NCBI GenBank assembly: GCA_012520315.1
Contig: JAAYOM010000048.1
Span: 1 to 42,209, forward strand
Direction: 5' to 3'
Origin: Bacillota bacterium
Lineage (GTDB): Bacteria > Bacillota > Limnochordia > Darwinibacteriales > Darwinibacteriaceae
DNA: 42,209 bases
Position numbers and translations under genes: made by a program. Shown here in pieces: positions 36,813-42,209 of the stretch; position 1 is the stretch's first letter, and every line of letters begins with the position of its first letter. Below the pieces are notes generated by a model. That model was given only the letters and a program-made list of their open reading frames with translations, was not told the origin of the DNA and did not search any database.

Positions 36813-37541
36813 ATGCTTGAAATTAAGAATTTACACAAATCCTACGGGCAACATATCGCCTTAGACGGAGTAAACCTACAGGTAAACAAAGGAGAGACAG
36901 TAGTTATCATGGGCCCTTCCGGCTGCGGTAAGTCCACTTTGATTCGCTGTGTTAACCGTTTGACAGAACCAGATGGGGGAACCATCCGGCTCGGTGGAAT
37001 AGATGTGCTGAGCCTCGGGAACAGTGAACTGCAAGACCTCAGACGCAAGGTGGGTTTTGTGTTTCAGCAGTTCAACCTAATTGGCCGCCTGACTGTGTTG
37101 GAAAATGTTGTTTTTCACCTGGTTCTTGGCGGTATGGACAGGGATGAAGCGTGGGCAAGGGGCCGCTCTGTACTGGCGAGGGTTGGACTGAAAGCGGCAG
37201 AAGAACGCCGGCCCCACGAGTTAAGCGGAGGACAGCAGCAAAGGGTCGGTATTGCCAGGGCTTTGGTGACTAACCCCGAAATCATGTTATGGGACGAACC
37301 GACTGCATCCCTTGACCCCATTTTAGTGGGGGAAGTGCTGGAGGTTATGGAGGAACTGGTGAAAACAACAGCTACAACCATGGTCATTGTCACCCATGAA
37401 GTTTCCTTTGCCCGGAAAGTAGCCCAGCGCATTGTCTTCATGGATCAAGGCCGGGTAGTGGAAGAGGGTGTTCCCGGCGACGTTTTTGCCCGGCCTAGCT
37501 CTGAAGTTGGCAGATTATATAGAAAACTCCTGGTTAATTAG
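36813..37541 (+). CDS. ABC transporter ATP-binding protein (GlnQ-like)
   Basis: The 242-residue ATPase has all nucleotide-binding motifs: Walker A GPSGCGKST, Q-loop FVFQQFNLIG, signature LSGGQQQRVGIARAL, Walker B IMLWDEPTASLDP and the H-loop IVTHEVSF. Its sequence is nearest the polar amino-acid uptake type (GlnQ), yet no binding protein or normal permease is near. It follows the 701-residue permease by 13 bases with GAGGGGGTGGG as ribosome site, so it probably powers that protein. It is distinct from LptB further on. Confidence 0.88.
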   Translation: MLEIKNLHKSYGQHIALDGVNLQVNKGETVVIMGPSGCGKSTLIRCVNRLTEPDGGTIRLGGIDVLSLGNSELQDLRRKVGFVFQQFNLIGRLTVLENVVFHLVLGGMDRDEAWARGRSVLARVGLKAAEERRPHELSGGQQQRVGIARALVTNPEIMLWDEPTASLDPILVGEVLEVMEELVKTTATTMVIVTHEVSFARKVAQRIVFMDQGRVVEEGVPGDVFARPSSEVGRLYRKLLVN

Positions 37542-37632
37542 GGACCCTTTAACGTCTAAAGGAGGAAAAGGGGAATCGGTGCCGAAAACCCTATCAGCGG
37601 AGGAATGGGTTTTCGCAAAAGGAGTGAGAGGA

Positions 37633-38067
37633 ATGCTCTCCATAGATCAGATTCAACGTCTCTTGCCCCATCGCTATCCTTTTTTGATGGTGGATCGGGT
37701 TTTAGAGCAGGAAGAAGGTCAAAGGGTTGTGGCGGTGAAGAATGTCACCATTAACGAGCCCTTTTTTCAAGGCCATTATCCACAAACACCTGTAATGCCC
37801 GGTGTGATGATAGTAGAGGCCATGGCCCAGGTAGGAGGATTGGCTGTGGGCGGAGTGCCCGGCAGTGACCTTTTGCCGCTGCTGGCCGCCATAGAGAAGG
37901 TTAGGTTTCGTGAAGTGGTCAAGCCCGGAGATCAATTGGTGATTACTGCCACCGTACAGGCTGTTCGGGCTGGTGTGGTCAAGGTTAAAGCCGAAGCCAC
38001 CGTGGACGAAAAGGTTGCAGCTGAGGGACAGTTGACCTTTGCTCTAGTGCCCAAGGGGGATGACTAG
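37633..38067 (+). CDS. fabZ: 3-hydroxyacyl-ACP dehydratase FabZ
   Basis: FabZ dehydrates 3-hydroxyacyl-ACP in fatty-acid synthesis; in diderms it usually sits with lpx genes because it shares substrates with lipid A synthesis. ATG 37633 with GGAG 8 bases upstream gives 144 residues starting MLSIDQIQRLLPHRYPF, the family beginning; the open frame extends to 37468 and a GTG at 37579 after AAGGGG is an alternative start. Catalytic His48 (FQGHYP) and Glu62 (MIVEAMAQ) are present. Confidence 0.94.
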   Translation: MLSIDQIQRLLPHRYPFLMVDRVLEQEEGQRVVAVKNVTINEPFFQGHYPQTPVMPGVMIVEAMAQVGGLAVGGVPGSDLLPLLAAIEKVRFREVVKPGDQLVITATVQAVRAGVVKVKAEATVDEKVAAEGQLTFALVPKGDD

Positions 38068-38070
38068 GCG

Positions 38071-39231
38071 ATGAATAAGATCATGATGCTTGGCGGAGAT
38101 AACACAAGCGATCGGTTTGGGTCGGCGTTAACAAGCTTGATTTTGGAGAAATGCCCCCAAACAAAGCTTTTTGGAGTAGGTGGTCCCTTAATGAACGATG
38201 CAGGGGTACGCCTGCTTTATGATATCTCGGAACAGGTAAGCCTAGGCGTCTTCCAGTCTATGAAGGGTTCACATGTAGTAAGGCGGATGATCAAGCTCTT
38301 GATCGAGGCTATGGATCGGGAGCAGCCTTCCCTGGTGGTCCAGATTGGACTTCCGGTCTTTGGTTATAAGCTGCTGGAAATTGCCCAGACCAAGGGGATT
38401 CCTGTTTTGTACTACTACACACCCCTGAGCCGGGGCTGGACCAATGTGGGTTCAGGTCAGTTTCCTAAGGTTGTGAGTAAAGTAGCCAGTATCAGCCGCT
38501 TTGAGACTGCCCAGTGCAAAGAGGCAGGCATCGACTGTGAGTTTGTCGGTCACCCCCTTATGGACTTGACAGATTTCTCTTTTACTAAAGCCCAGGCCAG
38601 ATCGAAACTGGGTGTAGATTCTGATCAAGTCAAGGTGATCGGAGTGCTGCCCGGTGCCCGGGAAGTAGAAGTAAAATGTGCTCTGCCTGGTATTCTCAAG
38701 GCCCTTGATCTGGTGACGGAGCAGCACGATGCTGTGCAGGTTGTTGTGTCCCTGGCCCCTACAATCCGCACTTCGCTGGTGGAGGAAATGGTAGACAGAT
38801 GTTCTTTGGAAAAAGTGCGTTTGGAGAGGGACACCTATTCTGTGCTGCGGGCGGCCGATGTTGCCGTGACCAGTATTGGTACAGTATCGTTGGAGGCATC
38901 TCTTCTTAGAGTGCCGTCGGTGGCGGTGTATCGAGTTCCGCACAGCACATATTTCTTTGATAAACTGCTTGATCGTAAGCCGAATATGACAATAACCAAC
39001 AACATTCTGCGAAGGACTGTAATACCAGAGTTTATTCAAGCAGACTTTGTCCCTGCAAAGGTTGCAGAGGCAGTTAGTCAACTGCTGTTTAGCGAAGAGG
39101 CAAGACAGTCTATGTTGGCAGAGTTTGCCGAATTAGAGTATGAGTTGGGAGAACCCGGTGCAGTGAGCAGGGCTGCAGATCTAGTGGCAGAAATGGCTAG
39201 GTGTGGAGATGATGGGACAACTAGTAGCTAA
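38071..39231 (+). CDS. Lipid-A-disaccharide synthase-like protein (LpxB family)
   Basis: The 386-residue protein follows the LpxB/GT19 layout: an N-terminal glycine motif that here reads LGGDNTSDRFGSAL instead of SGExSGD, KLFGVGGPLMNDAGV, the FVGHPLMD segment, and LPGAREVEVKCALPGILKAL, the family's LPGSRxxEI block. The C-terminal half has SIGTVSLEASLLRVPSVAVYR, where nucleotide-sugar binding is expected. It starts 3 bases after fabZ. LpxB joins UDP-diacylglucosamine to lipid X. The altered first motif means that a related glycosyl transfer cannot be excluded. The start of lptB overlaps its end. Confidence 0.78.
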   Translation: MNKIMMLGGDNTSDRFGSALTSLILEKCPQTKLFGVGGPLMNDAGVRLLYDISEQVSLGVFQSMKGSHVVRRMIKLLIEAMDREQPSLVVQIGLPVFGYKLLEIAQTKGIPVLYYYTPLSRGWTNVGSGQFPKVVSKVASISRFETAQCKEAGIDCEFVGHPLMDLTDFSFTKAQARSKLGVDSDQVKVIGVLPGAREVEVKCALPGILKALDLVTEQHDAVQVVVSLAPTIRTSLVEEMVDRCSLEKVRLERDTYSVLRAADVAVTSIGTVSLEASLLRVPSVAVYRVPHSTYFFDKLLDRKPNMTITNNILRRTVIPEFIQADFVPAKVAEAVSQLLFSEEARQSMLAEFAELEYELGEPGAVSRAADLVAEMARCGDDGTTSS

Positions 39232-39937
39232 AGGCTTGGTTAAAACATATGGACAGCGTACAGTGGTTCAGAATGTAGATTTTGAAGCTCGGCGCGGTGA
39301 GATCGTAGGTCTTCTGGGCCCTAACGGAGCCGGTAAGACAACTACCTTCCGACTAATTGTGGGTATGGGCAAGCTTGATAGCGGCAGTATTTTTCTAGAT
39401 GGCCGCGAGATCACTGGACTGCCGATGTATAAGCGTACCCGCCTCGGCCTTGGGTATTTGCCGCAGGAACCTTCTGTATTCCGCAAGCTGACGGTGGAAA
39501 AGAACCTGTTGGGTGTGCTGGAACTGCGCAAGGAACTGTCTAAAGCAGAGAAAGAGGAGATCCTTTCCAGGCTGCTGCAGGAGTTTAGCTTGGAAGAGGT
39601 GCGGTATCAAACTGGCCACCAGCTTTCTGGGGGTGAACGCCGCCGTACTGAGATAGCTAGAGCCTTGGCTTTAGACCCGGCCTTTTTATTCCTGGACGAA
39701 CCATTTGCAGGCGTTGATCCTATTGCTGTTGGGGAAATTCAGCGGATTGTAGATAAACTTCGCTCCCGTAATTTAGGTATAATTATCACAGATCATAATG
39801 TCAGGGAAACGCTGCGCATTACAGATCGTGCTTATATCCTGCATTTAGGGAAGGTTTTAGTTTCCGGGACCACTCAGGAGCTGGCAGAGAATCCAATGGC
39901 CAGGGAGTATTACTTGGGAGAGCATTTTACGCTCTAA
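39209..39937 (+). CDS. lptB: LPS export ABC ATPase LptB
   Basis: LptB drives the LptB2FG extractor and the export chain. The 243-residue protein has Walker A GPNGAGKTTT, the Q-loop LPQEPSVFRKLTV, signature LSGGERRRTEIARAL, Walker B LFLDEPFAGVDPIAV and the H-loop ITDHNVRETL; DHNVRETL and the LGYLPQEPSVFRKL block are specific to the LptB group. ATG 39209 or 39212 is the likely start; a GTG at 39203 is also in frame. The gene overlaps the end of the LpxB-like gene. Its permease gene lies 8 kb upstream, after the skp genes. Confidence 0.93.
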   Translation: MMGQLVAKGLVKTYGQRTVVQNVDFEARRGEIVGLLGPNGAGKTTTFRLIVGMGKLDSGSIFLDGREITGLPMYKRTRLGLGYLPQEPSVFRKLTVEKNLLGVLELRKELSKAEKEEILSRLLQEFSLEEVRYQTGHQLSGGERRRTEIARALALDPAFLFLDEPFAGVDPIAVGEIQRIVDKLRSRNLGIIITDHNVRETLRITDRAYILHLGKVLVSGTTQELAENPMAREYYLGEHFTL

Positions 39938-39957
39938 CGAAAGAAGGTGTGCAGACC

Positions 39958-41061
39958 ATGTATGGTTTTACCCTGATCTTGACTTTGGTCACCGTCGGCG
40001 GGGTGATTGCCTATATCGGCGATCGTTTAGGCATGAACGTTGGTCGGAAAAAGCTGACGTTATTCGGTCTGCGTCCTAAACATACAAGCATTTTAGTGAC
40101 CATTGTCACTGGGGTGCTGATTTCAGCCGCATCCATTGGGGTTTTATCGATTGCCTCTTTAGATGTGCGTACTGCTCTTTTTAACATGAAGGAAATCCAG
40201 ACCGAACTCCGGGGTTTGCAGCAGGACTATGCACTGATGGAAGCCCAAAGAGATGCAGCTCAACAGGAGCTTATGGAGGCGGAGGAGAGTTATCAGCAGA
40301 TCATAGTTGATCTGGCCGAGGCTGAAGCAAGCGTCCTTGCCTTAAGGGAGCAGGCAGCCCTGCTGCAGGAGGAAGTTGTAGCATTGGAGGCTGCTGCAGA
40401 TTTGCTCTTAGAAAGTTATGACATAGTGGAAACCGGCTGGTGGCAGATGAGAATGGCAGACATTGCCTTTAACGCCAGCGAAGTAATTTTGACTACTGTA
40501 GTCGGCAGAGAACTGAGCCGTGAAGAAATACGGGTACATTTAGAGCGTTTTATGCAGGAAGTAGATGAGGTCGCTTACCGGCGGGGAGCCAGGGCGGCTG
40601 AATCAGACCGTTACCGTGCCGTTTTTCTCCAGCCAGGAGTTTTAGATTTTGTAGTCGAAGATATTCTTTTGACACCAGGAGACGTTATTGTCCGGGCAGT
40701 GAGCGAAGGAAACAGCATCCCCGGCGTACCTGTCCTGGTGTATTTAGAGACTTATCCCGATCAAATGGTTTTCTCCAAGGACACGGTATTGGCATCGAGT
40801 CAATGGGATCCGGCCAGCGGTATGGATATTGACTTCGTTATCCTGTTGATTACTGAAGATGCTAACCGCGCTGCTTTGAATGCCGGCATGTCCCTAAGCC
40901 AAGATCGGAGCGCGGCCATTAGGCTGCCGGGCAGTGATTTTCAAAGCGCCATCATAGCTTCCCGGGAGATCAAAGAGCAGGTGGAAGTTCGCCTGGTGGT
41001 TGCAGAAGATACCTGGCGTTCCCAGACACCCGTGGAACTTTACTTGGACATTGTTCCCTAA
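39958..41061 (+). CDS. DUF3084 membrane protein with coiled coil
   Basis: The protein of about 367 residues starts with two membrane segments (about 2-20 and 43-65) separated by GDRLGMNVGRKKLTLFGLRP, the hallmark of DUF3084. A coiled coil rich in Gln, Glu, Leu and Ala follows (about 80-145), then a soluble C-terminal domain (GREL, FMQEVDEVAYRRGARAAE). The function is unknown. It follows lptB by 20 bases, so a role in envelope lipid transport or its control is possible. ATG 39958 is 8 bases after GAAGGTG; a GTG at 39949 is in frame. Confidence 0.85.
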   Translation: MYGFTLILTLVTVGGVIAYIGDRLGMNVGRKKLTLFGLRPKHTSILVTIVTGVLISAASIGVLSIASLDVRTALFNMKEIQTELRGLQQDYALMEAQRDAAQQELMEAEESYQQIIVDLAEAEASVLALREQAALLQEEVVALEAAADLLLESYDIVETGWWQMRMADIAFNASEVILTTVVGRELSREEIRVHLERFMQEVDEVAYRRGARAAESDRYRAVFLQPGVLDFVVEDILLTPGDVIVRAVSEGNSIPGVPVLVYLETYPDQMVFSKDTVLASSQWDPASGMDIDFVILLITEDANRAALNAGMSLSQDRSAAIRLPGSDFQSAIIASREIKEQVEVRLVVAEDTWRSQTPVELYLDIVP

Positions 41062-41118
41062 AATTCCCAGCAAATGTTAATCGTCCCTTAGCAGGAATTT
41101 TTCACTGGATATGGAATT

Positions 41119-41147
41119 TTGTATCGCAATCATCCTTGTTCTATGCT
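41119..41147 (+). promoter_or_regulatory. Sigma-A-like promoter for the SLH protein
   Basis: TTGTAT at 41119-41124 and TATGCT at 41142-41147 are exactly 17 bases apart. The next gene starts about 300 bases on, so the message would have a long leader. An AAAATTCC / GGAATTTT pair at about 41061 and 41093 just upstream may be the terminator of the preceding operon. Confidence 0.55.
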
Positions 41148-41451
41148 ACACTTAACCATGGAAGGTGTAATCTTCCAGGGGAATTTTGCCAAAAGAATCA
41201 ATTCTGAGAAGGAATTGGCAAGGTAATGAAGAATGATCCCTAAATGAGGTATCATTTTCAGTATCTTACAAGTTGGTACGGTCAGAAAGGAGGTGCCCGC
41301 GGTTTCCGTCAACTGAAGATACTGAGGGATGACTGCACTCTTGTTGTGCTTGATATTGAGGGAACAAGGAGACTCAAAGGAAGGCAGGCAAGGGAGTGTT
41401 CATCAACATAAACAAGAAAATAACGAACCTAAACCAAGGGGGAAAATGAAC
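41148..41451 (+). promoter_or_regulatory. Long structured 5' leader before the SLH outer-membrane protein
   Basis: About 300 bases without a gene hold a run of inverted repeats. TGGAAG/CTTCCA is at 41159-41177; an outer TTGCCA/TGGCAA pair encloses AGAAT/ATTCT at about 41187-41220; AATGAT/ATCATT is at about 41231-41256. The strongest is a composite stem: CAGTATCTT (41259-41267) pairs with AAGATACTG (41316-41324), inside it AGTTG with CAACT and ACGG with CCGT. GCAC/GTGC (41335-41349) and TTGAG/CTCAA (41356-41377) follow. It does not match a riboswitch I know. Likely roles are mRNA stabilisation or control of an abundant protein. Confidence 0.5.
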
Positions 41452-42209
41452 ATGAAAAAAAGACTTGCCCTAGTACTAGTGCTAGTTCTCATGGCTAGCG
41501 CTGCAACAACGGCATTTGCAAGCCCATTTGCAGACGTTCCTGCAGATCACTGGGCTTATGATTCCGTAGCAGAATTGGCAGCTGCCGGTTTAATCGAAGG
41601 ATATCCCGATGGAACCTACGGTGGAGCCAGAATGATGACCCGTTACGAGGCTGCAATGGTATTCGCCAGAGCACTCAATCGTCTCGAGAGCCAAATCGCT
41701 GCTAACGATCTCTTACCAGAACTCGACAGAGTCAAAGCCGAATTGATGGCTGAGATCGAAGCTCAAATGGCTGCTGCTGGTAAACCAGTAGTTGAGACCA
41801 GAGTAATCGAAACCGTTGAAAAAGAGCTGGATGAAGAAGCAGTCGCCCGCCTCCGTGCAGTAGAAATTGCTACTGATGCACTTGAAGGCGACATGGCATA
41901 TCTAGAAGCTAGAATGCTCGGCCTAATCGACGGCATTCGCTACGACCTCAACAAGCTTGAAGAGGCCGAAGATGTAGTTGTAGAGCAGCCTTCGATGGAT
42001 GAAATCGAAGCTTTAATTGCTCAGCGCATCCAAGAAAGCCTTGTGGATGTAGCCAGTGGCGTTAAAGAGACCACTATCGTGGAAAGAGTTGTTTCTACCA
42101 CTCCTGAACTGTCCAAAGATGATGTTGAGTTCATCGCTGAAGCACTCATCAGAAGACAGATCGATCAAGTAAACCAAGAAGTCCAGACAAACAGAGACCT
42201 TATCCTTGG
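41452..42209 (+). CDS. OmpM-like SLH-domain outer-membrane protein, 3' end cut by window edge
   Basis: This is the first 252 codons of a larger protein. A signal peptide ends near TTAFAS. One S-layer homology domain follows (FADVPADHWAYDSVAELAAAG, then GYPDGTYGGARMMTRYEAAM), and then a long helical, Glu- and Ala-rich coiled coil. This matches the front of OmpM-type proteins of diderm Firmicutes, in which SLH binds wall polymers and a C-terminal barrel, which would lie beyond the window, sits in the outer membrane. ATG 41452 is 9 bases after AAGGGGG; an ATG at 41446 is in frame but too close. The long leader suggests high expression. Confidence 0.87.
   Translation, partial: MKKRLALVLVLVLMASAATTAFASPFADVPADHWAYDSVAELAAAGLIEGYPDGTYGGARMMTRYEAAMVFARALNRLESQIAANDLLPELDRVKAELMAEIEAQMAAAGKPVVETRVIETVEKELDEEAVARLRAVEIATDALEGDMAYLEARMLGLIDGIRYDLNKLEEAEDVVVEQPSMDEIEALIAQRIQESLVDVASGVKETTIVERVVSTTPELSKDDVEFIAEALIRRQIDQVNQEVQTNRDLIL

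Noticed and set aside
38452-39081. 209-residue antisense open frame with many Cys and His
   Set aside because: It mirrors the LpxB-like gene; composition is that of a codon shadow and no family is visible.

Overview
The window looks like chromosome from an endospore-forming Firmicute that also has an outer membrane. Two sporulation genes in Bacillus-like order (spoIIQ, spoIIID, then mbl and two flagellar rod genes) lie on the same strand as the flagellar P- and L-ring genes and a long outer-membrane cluster (BamA, Skp-like proteins, LptF/G, LptD, LptC, LptA, FabZ, an LpxB-like protein, LptB, and an SLH-domain outer-membrane protein). Base composition is moderate, roughly half G+C by eye. The mixture fits diderm Firmicutes such as Limnochordia, Halanaerobiia or Negativicutes. 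I lean towards a Limnochordia-like lineage, but the sequence alone does not settle it. Every gene is on the + strand except a truncated dinB at the left edge.

Layout. 1-1047: DNA polymerase IV, minus strand, cut at the window edge. 1115-11986: a housekeeping run (hflX, tdk, an unknown membrane protein, yqhQ/DUF1385, prfA, prmC, a Sua5-type gene, a fused ywlE-rpiB, upp, comEB, a TagO/WecA-type transferase, wecB). 12001-16242: a partial ATP synthase operon (alpha, gamma, beta, epsilon) closed by a strong terminator. 16277-18482: spoIIQ, spoIIID and mbl, with a sigma-F-like promoter before spoIIQ and a sigma-E-like promoter before spoIIID. 18490-23082: a flagellar rod and ring operon (two FlgG-family genes, flgA, flgH, flgI, flgJ) behind a sigma-28-like promoter and closed by a terminator. 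23139-28230: a phosphodiester glycosidase-family protein, an S55-type protease-like protein and BamA, closed by a terminator. 28235-34608: a sigma-A-like promoter, two Skp-like proteins, a small barrel-like protein, LptF/G, LptD, LptC and LptA. 34621-41061: an extended -10 promoter inside a perfect palindrome, then a large unrecognised ABC-permease-like protein, an ABC ATPase, FabZ, an LpxB-like protein, LptB and a DUF3084 protein. 41062-42209: a long structured leader and the start of an OmpM-like SLH protein.

How it fits together. BamA would insert barrels, including LptD and probably the OmpM-like protein, with Skp-like proteins escorting them. LptB with the LptF/G-type permease, LptC, LptA and LptD form a nearly complete export chain for a lipopolysaccharide-like lipid. 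FabZ and the LpxB-like protein belong to its synthesis, and the SLH protein would tie the outer membrane to the wall. The P- and L-rings let the flagellum cross that membrane. SpoIIQ and SpoIIID place the organism among spore formers. The least explained parts are the 701-residue permease with its operator-like promoter, the small barrel-like protein, the membrane protein at 3014, and the structured leader before the SLH protein.
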